A stretch of DNA of 64,000 bases from an uncultured Microbacterium sp. (GTDB lineage: Bacteria > Actinomycetota > Actinomycetes > Actinomycetales > Microbacteriaceae). Made by a program: the position numbers and the translations under genes. Below, piece by piece: positions 44,891 through 53,044 of this stretch (its first letter is position 1; each line of letters opens with the position of its first letter). The notes under the pieces are model-generated. The model saw only the letters and a program-made list of their open reading frames with translations, made no database searches and was not told the origin of the DNA. The DNA lies in contig CAJYHN010000005.1 in assembly GCA_913774665.1 (NCBI GenBank), positions 1 to 64,000 on the forward strand, given 5' to 3'.

Positions 44891-45769
44891 TCAGTCCTTC
44901 GCGCGGAGGAGTCGGACGAAAAGCAGCGACAAGGCCATGACGAAAATGACCAGGAGGAAGGAGTTCGCGGCACCCGTGCCGAGATCGGCGCGGGTGATGT
45001 GGTTGTAGAGGTAGTACCCGGCCGTCGTGGTCGACCCGTACGGGCCGCCCTGCGTCACGACGAAGGGTTCGGCGAACATCTGGAACACGGCGAGCGTCTG
45101 CAGGACGACAGCGAACATGATGGTGCGCCTGAGCAGAGGCACCGTGATGCTCCAGAGCTGTCGCCCGCGGCCCGCCCCGTCGAGATCGGCGGCCTCGTAA
45201 ACCGTCGAGTCGATCGACTGCAGCCCCGACAGCAGGATCAAGACGATGAAGCCCGTGGTCTTCCATACGAACAGCAGTGCGAGTGTCGGCTTCGCCCACG
45301 TGCTGGTCGTGAGCCATCCGACGTCGGGGAGGCCGATCAGATTCAGGATGCCGTTGACCGCTCCGTAGTTCTGATCGAAAACGACGACCCAGACCTGCGC
45401 GATGGCGACCAGAGGCGTCACGAACGGCACGACGAAAGCCACCCGGTAGAGGCTGCGCATCTTCAGCTTCGCGTTGTTCAACAGAACGGCCGCGAGCAGG
45501 GCGATCACGAGCTGGGCAGGGATGATCAACAGCCAGAGGACGGCGGAGTTGCCCATCGACCCCCAGAAACCGGCATTCGTGAGCAGATAGGTGTAGTTGT
45601 CCCATCCCACCCACTGCGCCGCTCCCGAGCCGCGCCAGTCGGTGAAGCTCAAGCGCGCCGTGAAGATCAGCGGGTACACGCTGAACGCGAGGAAGACGGC
45701 GACGAACGGTGCGACGAAGAGGTAGGGGGCGATTCGCCGACGGACGCGGGTGCCGGTGAACATCGACAC
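44891..45769 (-). CDS. CUT1 carbohydrate ABC permease (MalF-like)
   Basis: About 290 residues with six helices and a short basic N-terminus (TGTRVRRRIAPYLFVAP). The EAA loop is EAADLDGAGRGRQLWSITVP. A GTG at 45769 lies about six bases after GGGAG and is preferred; the ATG at 45763 (MFTG) two codons later is the alternative. It lies 70 bases after the binding-protein gene, in the same operon as the MalG-like permease and the GH2 enzyme. Confidence 0.9.
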   Translation of the reverse strand: MSMFTGTRVRRRIAPYLFVAPFVAVFLAFSVYPLIFTARLSFTDWRGSGAAQWVGWDNYTYLLTNAGFWGSMGNSAVLWLLIIPAQLVIALLAAVLLNNAKLKMRSLYRVAFVVPFVTPLVAIAQVWVVVFDQNYGAVNGILNLIGLPDVGWLTTSTWAKPTLALLFVWKTTGFIVLILLSGLQSIDSTVYEAADLDGAGRGRQLWSITVPLLRRTIMFAVVLQTLAVFQMFAEPFVVTQGGPYGSTTTAGYYLYNHITRADLGTGAANSFLLVIFVMALSLLFVRLLRAKD

Positions 45770-45839
45770 GACGTCTCCCTTCTGATGGTGGGGCGAGGGG
45801 GTATGCGGGGCCGGCGGACTCGCCGCCGGCCCCGGGTTC

Positions 45840-47228
45840 TCATTGGCGATCGACGAGGTTGCTCTGAATATCGGCGGTGGACTTCTGCAGGACCTCCTGC
45901 GGCGTGAGACCGCCGTCGAGCATCCGCTGCACGTCGGTACCGAGGTAGTCGACGGCGCCCGCCCACCAGGTCGGCGTCGGGACCGCACCGGGGACCTGTG
46001 CGCCGGCCTGCGTCGCGACGGCCCAGAGGTCTTGGCCTCCGAGAGCGTCCACCGGGCCGAAGAGGGGAGCGTCAGGCTTCGCCGCCGGCTCATAACTCGG
46101 GATGGAGGTGTTCAGACCGTTGGGGTAGGTCGCATTCGGTCCCCACACCGCCTTGTACCCGGCTTCGTCGAACATGAGGAACTTGTAGAACAGCCACGCC
46201 AGTTCGGAGTTCGCGCCGTCCTTGGGGAGGACGAACGACGAGCCGCCCATCGCGCCGCTGCGAGCGCCGCCGCTCTCCCACGCGGGCAGCTCCATCGCCT
46301 TCCAGTCGCCCTTGGTCTGCGGTAGCAGCTGTTGAGGCGCGAAGTCGAACCAGATGGCCCACGGGTAGAAGACCTGATTGCCGTTCTCGAGCTCGGCGAT
46401 GTCCGTGGGACCGAGGTACTCGGCGCGTGTTCCCAGACCGTCCTTCTGGACGGTGTCGAGGAACGTGAGGATCTTCTCGTACTCGGGGGAGTCCAGTCGC
46501 AGGTTGCCGTCGGCGTCGGCCATGCTGGTGCCCAGCTGGCTGGCGTACATCTCGAGCTGTAGTTGACCGAGGAAGGCCGATTGCTCGAGGTGGATGGGCT
46601 TGGCCGTGGGAACGGCGGCCTGGTACCGGCGCGCGGCGTCGAGCAGGTCGTCGTAGGTTTCGATGCTCGTCGCGTCGATACCCGCCGCCGTGAGGGCCGC
46701 GGCGTTGTAATACAGCAGACCCGGGTTCGAGTCGAAAGGGACGCCATAGATGCCGCCGTCGATCGAATTCACGTCGAGCTTCTGCGGCGCGATGTCCGCG
46801 GAGTATGGGGCGAGGACATCGCTGAGGTTCCAGAGGTAGTCCTTGAAACCGGCGACCTTCGCGTCGTCGAGGAACACACCGTCAGGTACGTCCGTACCGG
46901 TGATCAGGGTGTTCTGCAGCTTCGCATCGATGTCGACGGCCTCGTGGTTGACCTTGATGTTCGGGTAGACCTTGTTGAAGTCGGCGATTGCCGAGTCGAA
47001 GACGTCGTAGAGGTCGCCCGCACGGTCCCAGATGGTGATTTCGCCGGAGGGCGAGTCGCCCTGGGGTTCGGCGAGCGTCGACGAGTCGGTGGGTGCTGAG
47101 CCCGCGGTGATGTCGGGTCCGCATCCCGTCAGGGCGAGAGCGGCGATGGCGGTGCCGCCGACGGCAATGAGGCCACGGCGGCGGGTGAGGATCCGCCGCG
47201 TGGTGCGGGCGGGCGAGGGCTGATTCAA
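45840..47228 (-). CDS. CUT1 extracellular solute-binding lipoprotein (family 1), TTG start
   Basis: 462-residue family 1 binding protein. The start is assigned to TTG at 47228 because AAGGAG lies seven bases upstream and the signal sequence begins soon after; no ATG or GTG has comparable support. The signal region TRRRGLIAVGGTAIAALALTGC combines a twin-arginine-like RRRGL with a lipobox (LALTGC), suggesting Tat-exported lipoprotein. The mature part starts near GEITIWDRAGDLYDVF and contains GVPFDSNPGLLYYN, a hallmark of sugar-binding family 1 proteins. It is divergent from the LacI gene, with two operators between them. Confidence 0.9.
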   Translation of the reverse strand: MNQPSPARTTRRILTRRRGLIAVGGTAIAALALTGCGPDITAGSAPTDSSTLAEPQGDSPSGEITIWDRAGDLYDVFDSAIADFNKVYPNIKVNHEAVDIDAKLQNTLITGTDVPDGVFLDDAKVAGFKDYLWNLSDVLAPYSADIAPQKLDVNSIDGGIYGVPFDSNPGLLYYNAAALTAAGIDATSIETYDDLLDAARRYQAAVPTAKPIHLEQSAFLGQLQLEMYASQLGTSMADADGNLRLDSPEYEKILTFLDTVQKDGLGTRAEYLGPTDIAELENGNQVFYPWAIWFDFAPQQLLPQTKGDWKAMELPAWESGGARSGAMGGSSFVLPKDGANSELAWLFYKFLMFDEAGYKAVWGPNATYPNGLNTSIPSYEPAAKPDAPLFGPVDALGGQDLWAVATQAGAQVPGAVPTPTWWAGAVDYLGTDVQRMLDGGLTPQEVLQKSTADIQSNLVDRQ

Positions 47229-47287
47229 GGTGACACTCCTTCGTGACACGTCGTTCGAGACATCTTCAGTGTGCGGCGACGGGTTTG

Positions 47288-47334
47288 TTTGCCAACGTAT
47301 GCAAACCATAGCCCCTCTTTGCTATCGTTGCAAA
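47288..47334. promoter_or_regulatory. Two LacI-type operators between binding-protein and LacI genes
   Basis: TTTGC...GCAAA palindromes occupy 47288-47305 (TTTGCCAACGTATGCAAA) and 47318-47334 (TTTGCTATCGTTGCAAA), with centres about 30 bp apart. They lie in the 148-base gap between divergent starts and would allow control of both promoters. A third, imperfect copy precedes the GH93-like gene at 48421-48438. Confidence 0.75.
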
Positions 47335-47376
47335 CGGTAGAATCGGCTGCATCGTCGCACCGAAGAGGGGGTAGCC

Positions 47377-48387
47377 ATGCCGGCAACGCTGCGCGATGTC
47401 GCCGCGAGGGCCAATGTCGCCGTGCGCACCGTGTCGAACGTCGTTTCGGGGTACACCCACGTCAGTGAGCAGATGCGTCAACGCGTGCTGGCGGCCATCG
47501 AGGAGCTCGACTACCGCCCGAATCCCGCGGCGCGGACGCTGAAAACGGGGCGTACGGGCATGCTCGCCCTGATCGTGCCCGAGATCGATGTGCCTTACTT
47601 CAGCGCTCTCGCACGCGATGTCATCCGCGCCGCAGACGACCGCGGCTATCGCGTGATGATCGACCAGACGGGTCATGACCACGACCGCGAAAGGGATCTG
47701 CTCACCGGGAATGATCGTCGGATGCTCTTCGACGGCATCCTGTTCAGTCCTCTCGTGACGCAGGCCGAGTTGCTCGAGATGGATGCCGCGGTGCGAATGC
47801 CGCTGGTGCTGCTCGGCGAACACGAGTTCCAGGGCCGTTTCGACCACGTCGCGATCGACAACGTGCGTGCCGCCGAGGACGCGGTTGCGCACCTCGTCGC
47901 GCGCGGACGTCGCCGCATCGCGGCGATCGGCGCGCAACCGCTCGAGCCTTACGCGACGCCGCAACAGCGAACCGCCGGGTACGAGCGGGCTCTGGAATCG
48001 GCAGGAATCGAGCGCCGGCCCGACTACGCGCGCCCGGCGGCTCATTACAGCCGGGCGGACGGGTATGCGGTGGCGAAAACGCTTCTGGCGCTGTCGCCTC
48101 GGCCCGATGCGATCTTCTGTTTCTCGGACCTGCTCGCGATGGGCGCGATGCGCGCGGTCTTCGATGCGGGGCTCACGGTTCCCGACGACGTCGCGGTCGT
48201 CGGCATCGATGACATCGAGGAGGGGCGGTACTCGCGCCCCACCCTGACCTCGGTGTCGCTCGACACGGCGTTCATCGCGGAGCAGGCGGTGTCGCGCCTG
48301 GTCGAGCGCATCGATGATGACGCGCTCGAGGCGGAGCAGATCATCGCGCCTCACAGCCTGATGGTGCGGGAGAGCAGCGGTGACTGA
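47377..48387 (+). CDS. LacI-family regulator of the GH2/GH93 gene cluster
   Basis: 336 residues. The helix-turn-helix TLRDVAARANVAVRTVSNVVSG is at about residues 4-25, followed by the hinge segment NPAARTLKTGRTG. The effector domain ends in VAVVGIDDIEEGRYSRPTLTSV. GAAGAGGGGG nine bases upstream serves as ribosome-binding site. The first HTH helix contains the Arg/Asn pair (ARAN) instead of the common AGVS. Shared TTTGC-type operators upstream of the transporter genes and of the GH93-like gene suggest it controls the whole cluster. Confidence 0.93.
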   Translation: MPATLRDVAARANVAVRTVSNVVSGYTHVSEQMRQRVLAAIEELDYRPNPAARTLKTGRTGMLALIVPEIDVPYFSALARDVIRAADDRGYRVMIDQTGHDHDRERDLLTGNDRRMLFDGILFSPLVTQAELLEMDAAVRMPLVLLGEHEFQGRFDHVAIDNVRAAEDAVAHLVARGRRRIAAIGAQPLEPYATPQQRTAGYERALESAGIERRPDYARPAAHYSRADGYAVAKTLLALSPRPDAIFCFSDLLAMGAMRAVFDAGLTVPDDVAVVGIDDIEEGRYSRPTLTSVSLDTAFIAEQAVSRLVERIDDDALEAEQIIAPHSLMVRESSGD

Positions 48388-48420
48388 ATCCTCCGAACGG
48401 TGAAGAGCTTGTCATCGCCG

Positions 48421-48438
48421 CTTGCAACGATGGCAAAG
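48421..48438. promoter_or_regulatory. Third LacI-type operator, upstream of the GH93-like gene
   Basis: CTTGCAACGATGGCAAAG is the reverse complement of a TTTGC-N7-GCAAG site, one base away from the perfect operator at 47318-47334. It lies 53 bases before the GH93-like start codon, linking that gene to the same regulator. Confidence 0.65.
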
Positions 48439-48490
48439 GTCGGGCAGAGTGTGATCCGCGTTGGCGCGTCCCCGATCGAAGGGTTCCTCC

Positions 48491-50563
48491 GTGACGTCCA
48501 TCGCCCGTTCCCATGCACTGATTCGACGCCCGCTCGTGCGCGTCGCGCTGGTGCTTCTGGCTCTCCTCTGCAGTGCCCTGGTTTCGCTGGCCTCCCCGTC
48601 CGCCGCCTCAGCGGCTCCGGCGGGCCAGGTGCTGTATTCCCCGAACCTCGCGGCGTATCCGAACGGCACGGCCGGGTACCCGCGCGCCATCCGGCTCGAC
48701 TTCGACGGCTCCTCGGCGCAGACGATGCTCGCGACCTTTGCGCGTGGCGGGCACAACGGTCCCACCACCCTGCCGATGTACCGCAGCACCAACGGCGGCT
48801 CCTCCTGGACGCAGATCTCGACCTTGTCGTCGAACACCCCCGGGTGGGATCTCGAGGCACCGACACTGTTCGAGGTGCCCCGGACCATTCCGGGGCTCAA
48901 CCAGGGTGACGTGCTGGCTGCCGGCACCGCCTGGAAGGTCGGTGACTACACCGCGCAGAAGGTCGAGGTCTTCCGCAGCGCAGACAGGGGGCAGACCTGG
49001 CAGTTCCTGTCGAACTGCACCCAGACCTCTGGCCAACCCAACGGGTGGGGGCACGGGATCTGGGAGCCGTCCTTCCTGGTGACGGCGAACAACGCGCTCG
49101 CGTGTTTCATCTCGGATGAGCGACCCGCCAACAGCGCCACGAACAACCAGATCATCGGGCACTACACCTCGACGAACGGCGGGGTGAGTTGGAGCAGCAC
49201 CCTCACGCAGGACGTCGCATTTCCCGCCGACAACCTCGCGCGGCCGGGGATGCAGACTTTTGCTCAACTCCCGAACGGGCAATTCGTCATGTCGTACGAG
49301 ATGTGCCGCGATGCCACGAACCCCGACCACGCGTGCGAGGTGTACATCAAGTTCAGTACCGATGGGGTGTCGTGGGGCGCGATCGGAACGGCGGGCACCC
49401 TGGTCCGAACGAGCGACGACCGTGAACTGCTGCACACTCCCTACATCTCGTGGATTCCCGGCGGTGGGCCGAACGGTACCGTCCTGTTGTCGGGCCAGCG
49501 CGTGGTCGCGGGGCCGACCGGCAACAAGACCGTGCTCGCCGAATCGGGCACGGTGCTCTTCGCGAATACCAATCTCGGTGCGGGGGCGTGGACGGAGCTC
49601 GAGGCACCCGTCAGCGTCAACCCGACGGGTGGCTATGCCGCCGGGGTTGCTTCGTGCCCCGGGTACTCGACGCCGGCGATCCCGCGCGAAGACGGCACGA
49701 GTTTCGTCTACTTCGCCGCGACCTGGCTCGGTACGGGCAACCAGTGCGAGTTGCGCGTCGGCATCGGCTCGCTCCCCGGACCCACCGGGCAGATCATCGG
49801 CGCAGGCGGGAAGTGCGTCGACGTCGATACGAACACCGCTGTTCGAGGACGTGCGGTACAGCTCTACACCTGCGGGGTCGCGATAGGCCAGCGCTGGTCG
49901 GTGTCGGCAGACGGCACGGTCAGGGCCTTCGGCAAATGCCTCGACATCACGGGCAATGCCACCGCCAACTTCAGTCCGGTGCAGCTGTGGGATTGCTTGC
50001 CCAACGCGGGCGCCCAGCAGTGGAGGCCGCAAGCCGACGGGAGTCTGCGCAACCCTCAGTCGGGACGGTGTCTCGATCTACCTCAGGGGAACACGGCCGA
50101 CGGCACCGACCTGCAGATCTACGACTGCAATGGTCAGACGCCGCAGAAATGGACGCTGCCCGGCCTGCCGACCGGTCCGATCGTCGGGCCGGGAGGCAAC
50201 TCGCTCTGCGTCGACGTCGACACCAACACGGGCGTGAACGGGCGGGCCATCCAGGTGTGGAGCTGCTCCGGGGTCCCCGGCCAGCAATGGGGGGTCGGTG
50301 CAGATGGAACGTTGCGCGCCTTCGGCAAGTGCATGGATCTCGACGGCGCGGGTACGGCGACGGGAAACGGAACGAAGGTGCAGTTGTGGGACTGCGACGG
50401 TTCCGCGGGACAGCAGTGGATCCCACGATCCGACGGCTCGATCCTGAACCCCCAGGCGGGTCGATGCCTCGACCTTCCCGCCGGCAACCTCGCGCTGGGG
50501 ACGGACCTGTCTGTCTACGACTGCAACGGCCTGTGGCCGCAGCAGTGGCGCGTTCCCGTGTGA
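48491..50563 (+). CDS. Secreted GH93-like exo-arabinanase with two ricin-type (CBM13) lectin domains
   Basis: 690-residue secreted protein. An N-terminal Sec signal peptide (basic start, long hydrophobic core, ASAAPA cleavage region near residue 42) precedes a six-bladed beta-propeller with Asp-box repeats (STNGGSSW, SADRGQTW, STNGGVSW). The segments WEPSFLV, SDERPA, LARPGMQTFAQLPNGQFVMSYE and the Cys-bearing EMCRD match exo-alpha-1,5-L-arabinanases (GH93) better than sialidases, whose Arg triad is not evident. Two beta-trefoil lectin domains follow from about residue 410, with six QxW motifs (QRW, QQW, QKW, QQW, QQW, QQW). GTG at 48491 is preferred over TTG at 48461 because the signal peptide then has normal length. 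It would release arabinobiose from arabinan outside the cell. GH33 sialidase is the alternative. Confidence 0.8.
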   Translation: MTSIARSHALIRRPLVRVALVLLALLCSALVSLASPSAASAAPAGQVLYSPNLAAYPNGTAGYPRAIRLDFDGSSAQTMLATFARGGHNGPTTLPMYRSTNGGSSWTQISTLSSNTPGWDLEAPTLFEVPRTIPGLNQGDVLAAGTAWKVGDYTAQKVEVFRSADRGQTWQFLSNCTQTSGQPNGWGHGIWEPSFLVTANNALACFISDERPANSATNNQIIGHYTSTNGGVSWSSTLTQDVAFPADNLARPGMQTFAQLPNGQFVMSYEMCRDATNPDHACEVYIKFSTDGVSWGAIGTAGTLVRTSDDRELLHTPYISWIPGGGPNGTVLLSGQRVVAGPTGNKTVLAESGTVLFANTNLGAGAWTELEAPVSVNPTGGYAAGVASCPGYSTPAIPREDGTSFVYFAATWLGTGNQCELRVGIGSLPGPTGQIIGAGGKCVDVDTNTAVRGRAVQLYTCGVAIGQRWSVSADGTVRAFGKCLDITGNATANFSPVQLWDCLPNAGAQQWRPQADGSLRNPQSGRCLDLPQGNTADGTDLQIYDCNGQTPQKWTLPGLPTGPIVGPGGNSLCVDVDTNTGVNGRAIQVWSCSGVPGQQWGVGADGTLRAFGKCMDLDGAGTATGNGTKVQLWDCDGSAGQQWIPRSDGSILNPQAGRCLDLPAGNLALGTDLSVYDCNGLWPQQWRVPV

Positions 50564-50580
50564 TCCGACGGTAGCTCCGC

Positions 50581-50606
50581 CGGGAGACGCACTCGCGCGT
50601 CTTCCG
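50581..50606. terminator. Bidirectional terminator between the GH93-like gene and lrp
   Basis: 10-bp stem CGGGAGACGC (50581-50590) pairing with GCGTCTTCCG (50597-50606), with one G-U-type mismatch and a 6-base loop. It lies in the 55-base gap between convergent genes. Confidence 0.7.
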
Positions 50607-50612
50607 GGGGAG

Positions 50613-50642
50613 CCCCGCTCAGTCGAAGTCCGCCGCGAGGGC
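50613..50642. repeat. Right copy of 30-bp direct repeat (authentic lrp 3' end)
   Basis: The last eight codons of lrp (including the stop) plus six bases. It is repeated with one synonymous difference at 41517-41546, 9.1 kb away in the same orientation. The two copies bracket the GH2/CUT1/LacI/GH93 cluster. Confidence 0.8.
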
Positions 50643-51092
50643 GTTGCGGTGATACTCGAAGATGATGCTCGTGCGCGTCGAGGCGACGCTGTGGCGAGCC
50701 GAGAGGTGATCCACGACGAAGCGGCGCACGGCCGACGAATCGTCGACGGCGATGTGCACGAGGAAGTCGTCGGCACCGCCGAGGAAGAAGAGCTGGATCA
50801 CGTCGGGGTGACGCCGGATCTCGTGCGCGAACGCGCGGATGCTCTCCTGCCGCTGCCCCGGACGCAGCGTGACCCCGACGATCGCCTGCAGTCCGCGTCC
50901 GAGGCGGCTCTGGTCGACGGCGGCGTGGAACCCGGTGATGAGCCCGCGGTCGACGAGGCCTCGCAGGCGGGCATGAGCGGTGGATGCCGCGACCCCGAGC
51001 TCATCGGCGAGAGCCGCGTTCGTCATCCGAGCGTCAGCCGACAGCAGCTCGATGATGCGCGCGTCGAGGGGGTGCAGGTCGTCGTCGGCCAC
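50619..51092 (-). CDS. Lrp/AsnC-family transcriptional regulator
   Basis: 157 residues, full length for the family. The N-terminal helix-turn-helix is LDARIIELLSADARMTNAALADELGVAASTAHARLRGL (residues about 9-46, read in two helices) and the C-terminal RAM domain starts near GLQAIVGVTLRPG and contains FFLGGADDFLVHI. Divergent from ald with exact 13-bp inverted sites between them, it is very likely the alanine-responsive activator/repressor of alanine dehydrogenase, as AldR is in mycobacteria. Its 3' end is the sequence duplicated at 41517-41546. Confidence 0.93.
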   Translation of the reverse strand: MADDDLHPLDARIIELLSADARMTNAALADELGVAASTAHARLRGLVDRGLITGFHAAVDQSRLGRGLQAIVGVTLRPGQRQESIRAFAHEIRRHPDVIQLFFLGGADDFLVHIAVDDSSAVRRFVVDHLSARHSVASTRTSIIFEYHRNALAADFD

Positions 51093-51178
51093 CGTAGATC
51101 CTTCGCGTCTTCGGCCCCGGCGGGGGCTGTTGCGCCGATGATATCGCCGCGTATCGAGAGTTGGCCGAAGGATCTACG
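51093..51178. promoter_or_regulatory. Inverted Lrp-type sites in the lrp/ald divergent promoter region
   Basis: CGTAGATCCTTCG at 51093-51105 is exactly inverted at 51166-51178. The copies are 73 bp apart, close to seven helical turns, and each abuts one of the divergent genes. This suits octameric Lrp-family proteins that wrap DNA. The first copy overlaps the lrp start region. Confidence 0.65.
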
Positions 51179-51247
51179 TGGAAACACCACGGAAACACTC
51201 TTTTCTGCGATCCTCTCGGCAACGCTCATCCGCTCGAGGAGGAACCC

Positions 51248-52333
51248 ATGCGCGTGTCCGTGCCCACCGAGATCAAGAACAACGAGAACCGCGTCGCCAT
51301 GACGCCCGCGGGGGTCGATTCGATCGTCCACCGTGGTCACGAGGTCTTCCTGCAGGCGGGCGCGGGTGAGGGCAGCGGCTTCTCCGACGAGCAGTACCGG
51401 GCGGCCGGCGCCGAGATCGTCGACACCGCCGAAGAGACCTGGGCGCGCGCCGAGCTACTCGTGAAGGTCAAGGAGCCCATCGCTTCCGAGTACGGCTTCC
51501 TCCGCCGCGACCTCACGCTCTTCACATACCTCCACCTCGCGGCCGATCGGCCGCTGACCGATGCCCTCATGGCCGCGGGCACGACGGCCGTCGCCTACGA
51601 AACCGTGCAGACCACCGATCGAGCGCTCCCCCTGTTGGCTCCCATGAGCGAGGTCGCCGGGCGCTTGTCGATCATCGAGGGTGCCCACCACCTGCTGCGG
51701 GCCTCGGGCGGGCGCGGCCTGCTCCCCGGCGGCGTCCCCGGCACCCCGCGGGCGAAAGTCGTCGTGATCGGCGGTGGCGTCGCGGGCGAGCACGCCGCGG
51801 CCAACGCTCTCGGGCTCGGCGCCCGCGTCACGGTGGTCGACATCTCATTGCCCAAGCTCCGCCAGCTCGAGGAGCGCTTCGGCGGCGCGATCGAGACGCG
51901 AGCATCCACTCGCCTCGAGATCGCCGAGCAGCTCGCCGACGCAGACCTCGTGATCGGCTCGGTGCTCATCCCCGGCGCCGCGGCCCCCAAGCTCGTCACC
52001 GACGACATGGTGGCCGCGATGAAGCCGGGGTCGGTGCTCGTCGACATCGCGATCGACCAGGGCGGCTGCTTCGAGGGCTCGCGCCCCACCACCCACGACG
52101 CGCCCACGTTCCGTGTGCACGAGGCCCTGTACTACTGCGTCGCGAACATGCCCGGCGCGGTGCCGCACACCTCGACCCGTGCCCTCTCGAACGCCACCCT
52201 CCCGTACATCACGCGCATCGCGGATCAGGGCTGGGAGGCCGCGGCATCCGCCGACTCCGCCCTCGCCAAGGGCCTGAACGTGCGCGCCGGCGTGGTCGTG
52301 AACGAGGGCGTGCGGGCGGCCTTCGACCTGTGA
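51248..52333 (+). CDS. ald: Alanine dehydrogenase
   Basis: 361 residues; NAD-dependent interconversion of L-alanine and pyruvate plus ammonia. The N-terminal signature [19 protein letters not shown], the pyruvate-site Lys75 in VKVKEP and catalytic His96 in YLHLAAD are present. The NAD site [14 protein letters not shown] has a conserved Asp after the second strand (VVDISLPKL), and DQGGCFE and [12 protein letters not shown] complete the family pattern. GAGGAGGAACCC precedes the ATG at 51248. It is divergent from its probable regulator lrp. No truncation. Confidence 0.96.
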   Translation: MRVSVPTEIKNNENRVAMTPAGVDSIVHRGHEVFLQAGAGEGSGFSDEQYRAAGAEIVDTAEETWARAELLVKVKEPIASEYGFLRRDLTLFTYLHLAADRPLTDALMAAGTTAVAYETVQTTDRALPLLAPMSEVAGRLSIIEGAHHLLRASGGRGLLPGGVPGTPRAKVVVIGGGVAGEHAAANALGLGARVTVVDISLPKLRQLEERFGGAIETRASTRLEIAEQLADADLVIGSVLIPGAAAPKLVTDDMVAAMKPGSVLVDIAIDQGGCFEGSRPTTHDAPTFRVHEALYYCVANMPGAVPHTSTRALSNATLPYITRIADQGWEAAASADSALAKGLNVRAGVVVNEGVRAAFDL

Positions 52334-52360
52334 GCCGGTGGGCGTGCGGCCGCCGGGCCG

Positions 52361-53044
52361 TCAGCCGCGCACCCAGGCGTAGGTGATCTCGGGGCGGCCC
52401 TGCCCGCCGTAACGCGGAACACGGCGAACGCGGCCCACGTCGGCGAGATGCTCCAGATACCGGCGGGCGGTCACGCGCGACATGCCCTCGATCTCACCGA
52501 CTTCCGTCGACGACACGGCCGCGTCGGTGGTGCGTACGCGGTCGGCGACGGCGTGCAGGGTCTCGTCGCTGAGGCCCTTGGGCAGGCTCGGAGCGGTCAC
52601 GGTGCGCAGCGACCCGAGCAGGGCGTCGACCTCGGACTGGGTCGCGTCGCCCGCCGCGCGGTCCAGACCCTCGACGTAGGAACGGTACGCTTCCAGCCGC
52701 TCCCGGAACGCCGCGAACGCGAACGGCTTGATGAGGTACTGCACGACCCCGATCGACACGGCCGCCCGCACGGTCGCGGCGTCGCGCACGGCCGTGACGG
52801 CGATGATGTCGACGCGCGATCCGGTGGCGCGCAGCCGGCGTGCCACGTCGAGGCCCGAGCCGTCGGGCATCGTCATGTCGAGCAGGACGAGATCGATCTG
52901 CCGATCGGGATCGGCCAGTGCGGTGACGGCGGCCCGCGCCCCCGCGGCCTGGCCCACGACCTCGAAGCCCGGCACCCGCTCGACGTACGCGCTGTGGAGT
53001 TCGAGGGCGAGGGCGTCGTCGTCGACGACCAGCACGCGGATCAC
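52361..53044 (-). CDS. CitB/DcuR-type response regulator
   Basis: 227 residues. The receiver domain (1-120) carries the acidic pair in VVDDDALAL, the phospho-acceptor Asp in LVLLDMTMPDGSG, Thr in AVTAVRD and Lys in LIKPFAF. The C-terminal helix-turn-helix is SSTEVGEIEGMSRVTARRYLEHL-like, typical of the CitB family. Its GTG start overlaps the stop of the sensor kinase by four bases. It probably activates the divergent symporter gene at 54782 in response to an external carboxylate. Confidence 0.92.
   Translation of the reverse strand: MIRVLVVDDDALALELHSAYVERVPGFEVVGQAAGARAAVTALADPDRQIDLVLLDMTMPDGSGLDVARRLRATGSRVDIIAVTAVRDAATVRAAVSIGVVQYLIKPFAFAAFRERLEAYRSYVEGLDRAAGDATQSEVDALLGSLRTVTAPSLPKGLSDETLHAVADRVRTTDAAVSSTEVGEIEGMSRVTARRYLEHLADVGRVRRVPRYGGQGRPEITYAWVRG

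Noticed and set aside
48461-48490. TTG at 48461 as start of the GH93-like gene
   Set aside because: Would add ten residues ahead of an already complete signal peptide; GTG at 48491 is better placed.
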